From: Drosophila pseudoobscura
Lineage: Eukaryota > Arthropoda > Insecta > Diptera > Drosophilidae
NCBI RefSeq assembly: GCF_009870125.1
Contig: NC_046680.1
Span: forward strand, 10,416,001-10,480,000
Length of the DNA stretch: 64,000 nt
Direction of reading: 5' to 3'
The notes under the pieces are model-generated. The model saw only the letters and a list, made by a program, of their open reading frames with translations, had not been told where the DNA came from and did no database searches. Shown piece after piece: positions 10,105 to 21,450 of the stretch (position 1 is its first letter; each line of letters begins with the position of its first letter). The translations under genes were made by a program, and so were the position numbers.

Positions 10105-13100
10105 ATGTCGCATAACTCTTCAGCAGCAGCAGCAGCGAGCGGTGCAGCTAAAACGGATGAAGTAAACTTCTTCTTTCAAGATGAGCATGGTAAGTGGGCA
10201 TCTTCATCTCTCTTTAAAGCGAAATACCTCCAAGGCAATTGAAGGGCCTTGATGTTTTCTATCTTACCGGGAAGGACTTCGGGCTGCCTTGATTAATGAG
10301 CATTATATTTGGTTGTGTGTGTGTGTGTGTATTATCAGAGGCAGAGGCACAGTGATACCCACACACTCGTGCACACGCACATATGGAGGCGGGCGCGATA
10401 CGATACTACAAAGTTGCATGGGGAGCGTAAAACGCCATCTTTTCTTTTTCGGGTTTCTTTTGCTGACAATATTCATCGTTTGAAACGTTTTTAGTGCACG
10501 AGAAACAAGCAGAAGACAACTGAAAAACAATAGCTTGCACAACAGGATGAACAAAATAAAGTAAAGTAATGGTAAAGAGGCAGAGAGAGCTACTTTCGAA
10601 GTACTAAAATCGGTATGTTTTCTCCGCCCCCACCTACCGTTCAACTATCGCCCAGTTGGCGCGCTCCGTCACACATGCATACATGGATATATTATTCTCC
10701 CACTTTTATTTTATCGTACTAGCCAACAGCTGATATGCAGCCCAGCGCTGGCGGTCGTGGAAGCGCTGTTTATGCTACATTCAGTACGAAACTTTTGCAT
10801 CAAAAACCTGCAATATTTTTATTTTTAGTTATAAATAATGATTTTGAATAACATTAGCTAAAGAAAAATTATAAAAACTGCGTGACATTCTGCAATGTGT
10901 CACACAGTCGGAAAAAGACCGGAATGGGAATGAGAGAGAGAGAGCGCGGGCGAACAAGGCTAGAGACAAGAACAACAATGCCACACACACAAACACACAA
11001 TCTCGTAGGTAAAAAAGCTAAACCCCCAAAACGGGCAAACATCAAACATGTGTAGCGACTGGTATACACGTGTAAGTGTTTGATGCTTGCATCGAACCAC
11101 GGTCCCACAACTAATTACAGTGAATCCTATTTATTTTTGAAAATTTTGTATGTTACTCTGCCAGAATATTATCTCAATACAGCACAATCGTTTTTAGAAC
11201 TTAAAAGTTGCCGATCCCCAGTCCGCACCGCTGGCCGGCCCAAGGCGTGTATGCCTGTAGTTAAGCCACTGTGTGCGTCATTTGAAGGTAGCTTGCATAC
11301 GTGTGTGAGAGAGAGAGTTTGTAGCTATTTTTAGTATTCGAAGACCCTTTGCTGTTTTGCTTGTTCTAGGAGTTTGATTTGAGAGCGAAGGCCATCATTT
11401 GGTCTCTCCCTTGACCACTCGCTCTGTTGTTATGGTTATGCAAATATTGGGCGACAGGTGAATAATTATCATACCGAAAGAAGCTAATGTAAAAAACTTG
11501 AGTTGCTTAGAAAAGCCGGTTACAAAGCCAAAGATGTAAGCCAGGGATGCATACAACTAATCTGGCCCCATAGGTTTTTGATTCTAGTTATGGTTTATTT
11601 TTCCCTAGCATTTGGTACTTTTTTATCAGAGCAATATTTATCTTTTGGGATAAAGAACCCATGTGATCTATGGGTCTAATTCGATCTTTGTGCAGATCAC
11701 TTTCAAGTTAATGTTTCTTTTGGACAAACTGTGACTTAAAAAGTAGTTCATAAAAATATCGATATTAATGATATTTAGAACTCCACCTCTTCTCAGTCAT
11801 ACCTTGCACAATTGCATGTAAAAATCATGTAGAAATGCCTTTTTGGTGGTCGCGTTTGAGACAAAAAAAAAATACATTTTTTTTAAATTAAAAAAAAACA
11901 GAATTTTGGTTTAAACTTGGCGGTTCCGTTAATATACCTACATACCATATGTAATGTATTTACCAGAAAAAATTACCAAAATCTATTTTCAACAACCCTA
12001 AGTGATCTGTTTTCGGGTTGTTGCTGCATCCTCTTCTGTACTATACATAGAAATTGTTATGTGTGTGTGTGTGTTGTATGCACCCTTAAAATTCTGATTC
12101 AGAAATATGTACCTTCGTTATATTTTACTGTTGTTGCAGTCGTTTTCAGTTGCGCGCGCTTGTTGTGTTCACTACATTTGCCTCACAGCGAGGGCTGCAC
12201 ACCGACAATAGTCGAATACACACATGCCAGTGTAATTTGATGTGTGTGTGCGTGTTGGGGATATTGACACAATCGTGTTATCAAATTCTTAGTAGTTCTT
12301 CAGAGAGAATCCAATCTGAAACTGCATTTATCTTCTTCTAGGACAAATAGCCACAATGCGGAAGCCGGCACAAGTGAAATCCGAAATGCATAGTGGAAAA
12401 TCTTCCGTAGTGTATGCCACCAGCTCTTCCGCGCGCAACAGTGTCAGTGGCAATGGCAGTGGCATTGGCACCGTTGGACGCATGGGCGCGTTCAGTCAGA
12501 TGGTAAGGCGTCTACTTCGGATCGGAGGGTATCGTATCGTTGCTTAACTCACATTTCACAACCCTCACAGGGCTCCACAAATCAGGGACAGTTCATTCGA
12601 TTGCAGGACAACGGTACGGTCATTCCAAAAACAGAAAGTAAGCCACAAACACACATAACCTTTCGATCGGTTCTCATGCGATATCCATTGAACAAACACA
12701 GATACTTCATACACAACTGGGTCGGCACAGAAGAGCGCCAGCGGGGGCGGCGGCATGTACGACGTGGTAAGTAGCGCGGTACTCTACTCCACCTCCACGC
12801 GGCATTAACCGAATGTGTGTTTTGCATAAACAGATAAAGGAACGCTTTGAGAGGTTTACGCCAAATAATCCCATTAAATTGAAGTCAAGACTGTAAGTTT
12901 CCAGCTGATGCAAGTCCAAAAAAAAACAGGAACTAAGCTGATCGTTCTCTTGATTCTAACAGCCATGCCATACAGAGCAACCACTCAGCTTCCGCCTCAT
13001 CCTCGTCAGTACAAAGGAAACGCAAGCCGGACAAGGCCGGCAAGGGTCTCCGTCACTTCTCGATGAAGGTGTGCGAGAAGGTTGAGGAGAAGGGCAAAAC

Positions 13101-14138
13101 CACATATAATGAAGTGGCCGACGACCTCGTCAGCGAAGAAATGAAAAACAATGCCTACGACAGTAACTGTGATCAAAAGAATATCCGACGTCGTGTCTAC
13201 GATGCGCTCAACGTACTGATGGCAATCAATGTTATATCCAAGGATAAGAAGGAAATACGCTGGATAGGACTGCCCGCCAACTCAGCGGAGGTAAGACCGT
13301 ACAATCCAAAAGTCCTGCGACTATGTCGGCTAATGCTATGTGTCCCTATCAATTCGCTAGCAATTTCTGGCTCTGGAAGAGGAGAATAGTCTCCGGCGGG
13401 AGCGTATCAAACAGAAAAATGATATGCTGCGCGAAATGATTATGCAGCATGTAGCATTCAAAGGCCTAGTCGAGCGAAACAAGCGGAATGAGAGCCAGGG
13501 CGTGGTGCCCTCAGCCAATGCATCCTGTCAGCTGCCGTTCATCATAGTTAACACGCACAAATCGACCAAGATCAACTGCAGCGTGACCAACGACAAGTGA
13601 GTCCAACATCTCTTAGTTCCCCCAAATTCTACCACTCATTCACTATTCATTGCCCTGTCCGTACTATGTAGGTCCGAATACATATTCAAGTTCGACAAGA
13701 CATTTGAAATGCACGATGACATTGAAGTCCTCAAGCGTATGGGCTTCTGTTTGGGTATGTAATCTCCGTGCCGAATCCACAGTTTTCAGTAAACTAATTG
13801 ATTTTTTCAACCATTCTAGGCTTGGATAAGGGTAAGTGCACGCCCGAAAACATTGAGCGCGTGAAGAATTGGGTCCCACCAAATCTAGCCAAATATGTAG
13901 AAGGTATGTTTCATATCGGATAAAAATATCAATCAAAATATCTACAATACCATTCCGTCTTCTAGCTTATGGAGCCGGAAAAACTGGAGAAACCATGTAC
14001 GATTCCGACGACGAGGATATCGAGTTCACAGTGTACAATGATTCTCAAAGCTTGTCACAAAACACAACACAGCGCACCATTGGTGACGGTCTCAAGCTGG
14101 AGCTGGACGATGACGAGCTGGAGGATGACATAGATTGA
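10105..14138 (+). CDS. Dp: DP transcription factor, E2F dimerisation partner
   Basis: Ten exons (10105-10189, 12342-12502, 12571-12637, 12702-12766, 12834-12892, 12963-13290, 13361-13596, 13672-13754, 13820-13903, 13966-14138) splice in frame to about 446 aa, close to the length of melanogaster Dp. The winged-helix DNA-binding domain spans about 170-255, with the DP signature [17 protein letters not shown]. It is followed by the DP coiled-coil/marked-box dimerisation region ([17 protein letters not shown], about 258-390) and an acidic tail ([12 protein letters not shown]). Dp pairs with E2f1 or E2f2 in the nucleus to control S-phase and dREAM targets. Intron 1 is 2.15 kb; the others are 50-70 bp. 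The N-terminal alanine/serine stretch is low complexity. Confidence 0.96.
10190..12341 (+). other. Dp intron 1
   Basis: This 2.15-kb intron carries several GT microsatellites (10314-10330, 12061-12074) and poly-A/T runs. No nested gene was recognised. Its size and position make it the likely site of Dp regulatory elements, but no specific element can be named. Confidence 0.6.
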
Positions 14139-15497
14139 GCTGACGATGCCGCTCACATTGCACATGCAATGGCCGATGCGGACGGGGATGCAGATGCTGC
14201 GGATGCAGAAGATTCATTTAGTTTTACGTTTATCAATGCTTTGCTAGGTTTGCCACGCCCCCCACACGGTTAAACTTGTCGGTTCTCCTATCACCCCCTA
14301 CCACCATCCCACCCACACAGTTGGTTTTTTTTTAAATTTCAATGAGACTTTATTAAGTTATACAATATTGCTATAATTATCGTCTAAACAACATGGGGGA
14401 AAATCATAAGTGAATGGTTTCGCATACGCATTTTCCCTTGGATCTTTGAAGATTTATGTTTAAGCTGAATGAGTTTTTAAAAAGTAATTTGTCTAGTTAA
14501 GCGAAAAGTGTACACAACATATTAAGCAATCCCCCCCAGCAAACGAAAAGAAAATATTGTTTCTTAGTTGTTACGAGTCGTCTCCCCTTTGCCGCCCCTC
14601 TTCCTTTAATGGGTAATACTAAAGCGAAAGCGATAATGTTATGGGTAAATTTCTCTGGATAATACAATACACCCAAATTTTAAACACAACCAAAACGAAC
14701 TGGAATTATTTGTACGATTAGAAGACAAGAATGGCAGGGCATCCAATACATACATATGTAATATGTTTTATTCAATCATCCCCACAAGTGGAAGGTCTTT
14801 GACAATTTCTCAGCCCCAAAACATTTAATTTAACAAAGAAACGGAGATGGGATGAATGCAAATAATCAACCTACCAATTTAGCAATAATAATACGAGCGA
14901 AATATAAATTTTCAGAATTTATATAATCTTCAAGTGAATACAGAGAAGCATACAAATACAAATACAAATTAGTAGACAAGTCAAATAGAATGCGTTTAAA
15001 TATAAGTGTCGAGTGCATGTAGCTGTGTAATAAATCGGAATAATTAATGATTGGATTGAATTGCGTATTGCTGCAATGGGAATAACTGACAAACAAACGA
15101 GTTAATAAAGCGGATTGCATATTGTAAAATATGATATAAACAAAGAAAACCTATGAATTTTTCTTCACCTTATTTTGCATACCCTCTCAGCAAACCCGAG
15201 GAACGAGTTTCTAACTAGAACTGCGTGACTAGAGGAGGCTGAACTGGGCTGAAAGCCACCACATTTGGCGATGGAAATGAGTCATGGAACTCGGTTTGTT
15301 GTTGTAGTTTACTTTAGTTCATTGGGATCGGATCGTAGAGCAGAACAGTCTTACATACAAATTCAAAAACCTTAAATGGAAATATACTTACAAAAGGCGG
15401 AAGCTATCTTAAAATACAACAGGTCAACCGAAGATACATACTTAAACTAAAGCTATGTTTTAGGACTGTGCACGGGGGGGCCACTGGCTGGGGTAAT
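14139..15497. other. Dp/Pex13 convergent 3' regions
   Basis: About 1.36 kb between the stop codons of two convergent genes, holding their 3' untranslated regions. Very A-rich, with many AATAAA-like hexamers. No coding potential was recognised. Confidence 0.55.
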
Positions 15498-16983
15498 TCA
15501 AGCGAAACCCTCTTCAAATGCCGCTGTTGCAGTTGAGGGCGGCCCAAGGGGTGCCTGTTGCTGGGCCGCCAGGTTGAAGTCGTAGTTCATTTGTTGATCC
15601 AACGGCGGTGCGGGAAAAGCATCTGTAGAAAGATTCATCAGCTCGGGTCGCGGCTGGGTGGGTTTAACTTGTTCCTGATGATCCTGGCGTAGTTGCTGCG
15701 GTGATTTCACATAGCTAATGGGAATGATGCCTGAAGTCTGGCCATTTGTTGTGGCCAAGGCCCAGCCGGTATTGAGCAGATTGAGAGTCTGTTGAATCTC
15801 GCGGGGGGCCACCTGGAGCGACTGGCCGGCACTCAGCGAGAGTTCACTCTGATTACGTCCGGCGAAATCGTAAACAGCCTGGGTGTGAATAGGTGCGACC
15901 CACTTGGATGGATTGCGGGCTGCGAGAAACAAAAACATACAAGAATTATACCCGGGGCTTATCACATTTCTCACGGCTTATCGGCCAGATTAATAGCACA
16001 TGGCGAGAGCAAAGTGCTCGCTCGATTAGATAAAGCAAGTGTGCAATGTGCATAAGGTTTATGTACCTTCCTCCTGGGCCGTGTTCGTTACCGAGCCCAA
16101 AAGCTTCATGATCAGATAGGGAGCCGTGAATATAAAGCTTATGAAGGCTAATACCGGCCAGGGCGAATTTCTTTTTCGCGGAGGCTGTGGTCCCCCTCCG
16201 ACCTGGCTATGGTTTTCGTTGAGAGCTTCAGCAAAGGCCTTCTTGAAGGCCTCCGAAGAAGGATCCAAATTCGATAATCGCAGCCAGAAAAGAATCCTAC
16301 AAGTATGTACGTTCGGTAAAGCCAGTGTTTAATCTCTTTCCGATTGCTACTCACTTTCTGTAGATCCATTTCAGCCCTCGGAAGATGGCAAATGTCGTCC
16401 AGAACTGCGCAAAAACGCTGCGCAGACGTCCAAAATTCGCTGCCACGCCGAGAATGGCCCTAAATGAGCTCGTTAACGCAAAGAAAGTCGAGTCCAGCAT
16501 GGAGGCAATGTTCCCAATGGCCGATACTAAGGACTCTATACTCTGGAATGCTGGACGCGAGCTTGCCTCGGCCATCTGGATGAATCGCTGTTCCGGATCA
16601 ATGCCCCCCATACCGCCAAATCTATTGTAGCCTCCGCCAAAGTCACCTCCATACGACCTGTACGGACCTCCCCAACCGCTACCAAATTGGCCCATTCCTC
16701 CATATCCTCCTCCGAATCCTCCTCCCGTGTTGTAACCGCCATAGCCACCAGCGTAGCTATTGTTTCCATATGCTCCGCCATATCCATATTGCGTCTGTTG
16801 AAACGGTGACAGTGGAAGTGGTGGGGCGAGGTTTGGTAGAGCACGCACATTACCGGCGAAGGGTGTGCGCAGCACTGCATCTGGCGGAGGCCCACTGGAA
16901 AATCCGGGTCCAACAATGCTCGTCGGCGGCACTAAAGGTGCCTCGTTGATCACAGCGCTGCGAAGATTATTGTTGTCGGCCAT
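15498..16983 (-). CDS. Pex13: Peroxin-13, peroxisomal import docking factor
   Basis: Three exons (16355-16983, 16067-16296, 15498-15919) encode about 426 aa. The N-terminal third is Pro-rich then Gly/Tyr-rich (residues about 60-130, GYGG repeats), as in animal Pex13. The central Peroxin-13 region (IESLVSAIGNIASMLDSTFFAL, FGRLRSVFAQFW) carries the membrane-associated helices, with a further hydrophobic helix at VLAFISFIFTAPYLIM. The C-terminus is an SH3 domain (AVYDFAGRNQSELSLSAGQ to SGIIPISYVK). Pex13 with Pex14 docks the Pex5 receptor and forms the conduit for matrix protein import. A DRE lies about 290 bp upstream at 17268. Confidence 0.96.
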
Positions 16984-17478
16984 GGCGATAGCTAAAAACT
17001 GTCGTATGTAGCTCCGCCGTTGGCAATGGGCTTTGTGAACTTTACCCCAAATGAGTAGCGAGCGGGGGGAGGTACTGTTGTACTTTTATCTCCGCCTAGT
17101 CGTATTCAACTATGTGGTAGAGTTATGTGGTGTTATTGTTTTGCCAATTAGCTCACTTCTGTTTTCGTACACGACGACTGCAAACAGGGGCGGACACTCC
17201 TTCAGAAATTTAATTGGTGAAATTTTTTTTAATAATAAATATGTCCAACAGTTTCGATACTTAATGTTATCGATAGTCTGGCGCTGCCAGATGCGATCCT
17301 TTTCCAACCATCTGGCAACAGAGCCAGGAGTTGTTATCGGCATCGATACTTTGCATTCGATTATTATTTCGATATTGAAAAACTCCCACCACCAGCAATC
17401 AGCTGTCGCGACTTATCGAAGCACTGCCATCTCAATTGCCGAACAAAACAAACAAAAATCGTAACATTGCCGGACATG
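16984..17478. other. Pex13 upstream region
   Basis: Pex13 promoter-side spacer with one perfect DRE and further partial ATCGATA sites (about 17340). An open frame on the plus strand at 17051-17464 has no recognisable domain and is not called as a gene. Confidence 0.5.
17268..17275. promoter_or_regulatory. DRE (TATCGATA) upstream of Pex13
   Basis: A perfect DREF-site octamer about 285 bp before the Pex13 start codon, in line with a housekeeping promoter. Confidence 0.65.
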
Positions 17479-18320
17479 CCATGAAGGCGTCTGTTCTTCT
17501 GGACAGATGTTGACAGCCATCAGGCCATTATCCCGGCATCATTAAGTCGATGGCAATGAGCGGCTGGCCTACAAGCTGGAAGGAGTCACGGCCCTGGACC
17601 AACAGTCCGATATGATCTACTATGCCCATGTCTAGCGAATCGATGGAAAGAGCAAGTATGCAACGAATATGGGGATCCTTTGGACATATGTGTAATCCCC
17701 TACCTTGTTTCCATGCCCATCTCGCAGGTGATCAACATTGCCGCCTTGGGAGGGATTTATGTACTGGCTGGACGACAAGACCGGAGTGGAAGGGATCACT
17801 GTCAACGGAGAGCGTCGTTCCGAGGAGCTTCAGCGTCTGCCGCGGATCATCGACATCAGTGTCGCAAATTCTTGAACTAACAATATCCTTCTCGCCCTTC
17901 CCACAGCTTTGCATATCGGCCAAGCAGATCAATGAGATTGTAAAAACTCAGCCCAAGCCCAAAACTATTAAACTGTGAGTCCCATTCCAACGCAGACTCC
18001 GGTTAATGATGCGACCAATGATCTGTTTTGGCCCATCTTTAACGACGGGCCGTCGTCTTTGAGTGCCTCAAAATCCTCCCAAAAAGCCTTCGAAATCGTT
18101 GCCAAAGTATCTCTTTGATGATGATCTGGAAGATGACTTCCTAAGCTTCCACCAGAACAAAAATTTAAATCCTCCCTATTCGATGGCGATGATTTGGATT
18201 CAGATGATTTCGATGCAGCCGAACAAACTCTCAAAGAGATTAGTTAGAAAAAACTCTGTTTGATGATGACCAGTATGATGTCACTGATTTGTTTGGCTCA
18301 AAGAAGATCTTCATATAAAA
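17479..18320 (+). pseudogene. Decayed gene fragments: YWTD-propeller-like then FAM21/WASHC2-like
   Basis: Two protein-like traces are broken by frameshifts and stops. The first (about 17540-17875) reads LAYKLEGVTALDQQSDMIYY and, after frame changes, MYWLDDKTGVEGITVNGERR, which looks like a YWTD beta-propeller of an LRP5/6 (arrow)-type receptor. The second (about 17905-18300) has repeated acidic LF motifs (YLFDDDLEDDFLS, SLFDGDDLDSDDFD, TLFDDDQYDVTDLFGSKK) typical of the FAM21/WASHC2 tail. Sequences like 3' splice sites precede coding-like blocks (CTCGCAG at about 17728, CCCACAG at about 17907), so introns were copied too and the origin is DNA duplication, not retroposition. Family assignments are from memory and moderate; the broken state is plain. 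Confidence 0.6.
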
Positions 18321-18469
18321 TTAATGAAATAGGCTATACAAAGACCTATACGACGGCCTACACGCAACATGTCCTCAAATACCAGCAACATTGCGACTGT
18401 TTTTTTGTTGAACTATTTTGTTTAAACCTTGTTTTAGTCAAAATACAATAAAAGCAAGGACTAAGAACT

Positions 18470-19065
18470 AGCCAATTTTGTAGAAAATTATTTCATTAAT
18501 GGCCTAAAATTATGTGGGCCGAACTAAGGGTTTTAGTTAGCCAGAATTATTCAAGGATGGAAATCCTTGACGGAGAACGATTAACCTATTATAAGCCAAG
18601 GGTGTATTTTAGTTTTCCACCGAAAATAATGAAAATTGACTAGTCTTTTGCGCAGGAAAGAAGGCATGAAACTACAAGGAGAATTTACAATCGTTAATAT
18701 TTTCCACCATTTACCTCAAGTAGTTGAACTATTTAAATAGAGGGGGCTTAAGTGGGCTAAGTTCGGTTTTTCATATTACGAGAAGCTATATTGTTGTTAA
18801 GGAAACAAAATTGAGCCAAAAACAATCAAAGTCAAATATTTAATAAGCCAGTCAATTAGAAAATTAATTCATTAATCGGATAAAATTATGTGGGCAGGCC
18901 TGAAAGTTCTATCTAGCTAGTAATACTCGACGGAATATCAAAATCGAGGAATATGCATAATAATAACTTGAATTCGTCAGTATATTTACGGTATAGTTTA
19001 AAATGAGACGGTATATTTTGGTATATTTCTGAGGGTCGGACGGAATATTTTAACGATAAATCCGC
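18470..19065 (+). repeat. Dispersed promoter-proximal repeat, copy A
   Basis: AT-rich DNA sharing blocks with copies B and C elsewhere in this window. The block around 18578-18640 (GACGGAGAACGATTAACC ... CCGAAAATAATGAAAATT) and the block at about 18725-18765 (TTTAAATAGAGGGGG ... AAGTGGGCTAAGTT) recur in copy C. The block at 18905-19055 (GAATATCA ... ACTTGAATTCGTCAGTATA ... TATTTCTGAG) recurs inverted in copy B. An internal duplication is also visible: GAAAATTA-TTCATTAAT-AAAATTATGTGGGC occurs near 18483 and again near 18856. No open frame or terminal inverted repeat was found. Confidence 0.7.
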
Positions 19066-19101
19066 TGTCATTGAAGCGTCGTATTGACCAGCAGGCCAAG
19101 A

Positions 19102-21450
19102 ATGGCCAACAGCAAGGAGTTGTGCTCCATACGGGAGTGGGCCCCGCTAACTGATATCATCGATCACATTCCGGCACGGCTGCAGCGGGGATTCTTTCCA
19201 GCCAATCTCAATTTAACTTGCGTCGATGGAACAAACGAGTTCCTGGCCGTGGGTAGCGATGCGGGCATTGTATTCTGGTACAATCGCCAAACGGGCGAGA
19301 TGCAGAAGCTCAAGTCGGAGGTAGCCTATGACTCATTCTACAATTCAATCTCAATAGCATGGCCCATCCCTTGCGTGTCATTCACTCATAATTTTGGCTA
19401 ACGGTGGCGTGGGCTTCCCCCTTCTAATGTCTTTGCAGGTTGCCACACGCATTACGTGCGTGAAGATAGTCAATTCGGTGGAGTACATGGTGGCTGCAGG
19501 ATGCGCCAATGGACAAGTCAGCATATTCCAGATACAGAAGGAACTGCCCCAGGACTTGAATCTGGTGGCTCCCTGTACGCGCAGCAAGCCCATCGAACGC
19601 TACACCATCCGCGACCTGCACCGCTGCGTGGTCAGCTGCTGCGAGTGGTCGAAGAATGGAATGAAACTCTTCTCCGGCGACCGCCAAGGCGTTGTGGTGC
19701 TAACGGAATTCGACTATCAATCGGTGGGTACAAGAGTTTTGAAAGAATCCTCCAGTAGCCACTATATTTTCCATCCAGCACCTAAGCAAATCTGTTGAGA
19801 TCCTGAGCGAAGCCTATGAAATCGTCCAGCTAAGCGTACACCAAAGCCACTTGCTCGTGGCCACGCTCTATCGTTGTATCGTGTGCCAGCGCGACGTCCA
19901 AACTGGACAGTGGCACATCACCCAGGTGGGCAAGAAGGATCGCAAGCAGCTCATCGACTGTGGCGGCGTGTTCCTTAAGAAGTTGTCGAATAGCAAGCCA
20001 CAGCTCATTTGCGGGCGACCTGGTCTGCGCTTCTGGATAGCCGACACCATCGGCAATGTGTCTAGGACCCTTCTATTTAGGGACGCTGTGCTGCGCAGTC
20101 CCACGTGGGAGATACCCATACTTAACCCGAAGCGCAGTGATCCATCCACAAGGCCACAACCAGCCGTTGCGGAAGATGGAGAAAGCGAAGTGCCCTACGT
20201 GGCCAGCAGCAATTTCCGCCAGTTGTATTTGTACGACGGCCAGGACTCCTTGCTGGTGACCCATGACGATACCACTTTGTATATATTGAATGTCGACCGC
20301 CTCAAGGTGGAAGCGGTAGCGCGCGGGTTTCGCAAAATTCTTGACTTTTGCGTTTATGGCAAGGAAATCTTTGTTCTGGAAGGAGAGCGCTCCTTGTTGC
20401 GGTTGGCTCCACTTCCGGAGCCACCAAACAAGACGGCGAAAGTAATATTTAATCCGTTGATGCCGCCGCCAGTTCCTGTCCTAGGCGCTCCGCACTCCTC
20501 CCAGCTGGAGTCACCGCTGGAACTGCAAGCGGAGCCCCTCCACTGTGCCGAAGAATGCTTTGAGCTGCCACCCGTCGAAAAGCTCGATCTGAACGTTCCC
20601 ATTGAGCTAGCCGTGGAGTCGCCGTTGGCTCAGCAGAACCGACGCCTAGACATTTTTCGTCGCATAGGCGAAATGGATTTCGAGCAGTCTATAGTTCACA
20701 CCAGCGGTACGACCTCCAGTAGAAGGCGCAAGACATCTGTGGGCAAGCAGAGCAGTGGATTGGGCGTCGTAGAAATCGGCCACGAGACGCATGAGATGAA
20801 ACTGCCGCTCACTAGTGCCGCCACGATAATGGAGGCCAGCTACTGTCAGATGGAGAAGTGAGTATTCAAAGATTTCACCATTTTTTTTTTCAATCAAGAT
20901 GTATCTCTATATCCCGTGCAGCAATGGCCTGGCCTCGCCTTTGGATTTGAAGAGCGCCTTTATGGAGCACCTACCGGACACCCTGAGCCCGACCACACTT
21001 CAAAAGACCGTGGCGGCCAAGGCCAAGTCCCTCGCCGCCGAGCTGGACCTGCCCGAGGTGCACCTGGCCCCACTCACTCAAGAAGAGCTGTGTGCCGCCC
21101 ATGCTCAGACGAAGCAACTGACTGAGCATTTGATCAGCTGCTATCCCACCCGACTGGAGGAGGCCAGTGTGCAGACAGCTCCACACAAAATGCATACCGT
21201 CGACGATTACAATGCGGGCCAGCCGATAGACGGGATTTGTGCGTCTGCTCCCACAAAGCCAAAAGTGGCGCCTCTAAAGTTTGTCAACAGCACGCCGAAG
21301 GCAACACTAACCCTGAAAGATGATACGGACGAGGAGGAGTACACAAGCTTTTTGCCAGACTTTCGACGGGCTGGAGACCCCTTGAGAAATGAAACCCCAG
21401 CCACAAGCGATTCCAACACGTCCAGTGAATGGGAGTTTCTGGACAATTAG
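19102..21450 (+). CDS. TECPR2-like WD40 protein without TECPR repeats
   Basis: Four exons (19102-19320, 19439-19723, 19779-20857, 20922-21450) encode about 703 aa. The N-terminal half is a degenerate WD40 propeller that follows human TECPR2 more closely than its relative HPS5: IREWAPLTDIIDHIPARLQRGF, then SCCEWSKNGMKLFSGDRQG, then ICGRPGLRFWIADTIGNVSR, then ILDFCVYGKEIFVLEGERS. The second half looks disordered. The C-terminal tectonin repeats of human TECPR2 (about 1400 aa) are absent. The protein ends SSEWEFLDN, whose WEFL at 698-701 has the form of an Atg8/LC3-interacting motif; TECPR2 is known to bind LC3/GABARAP. Intron 1 uses a weak donor (GTAGCC). A copy of the dispersed repeat ends about 40 bp upstream of the start codon. 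Confidence 0.8.
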
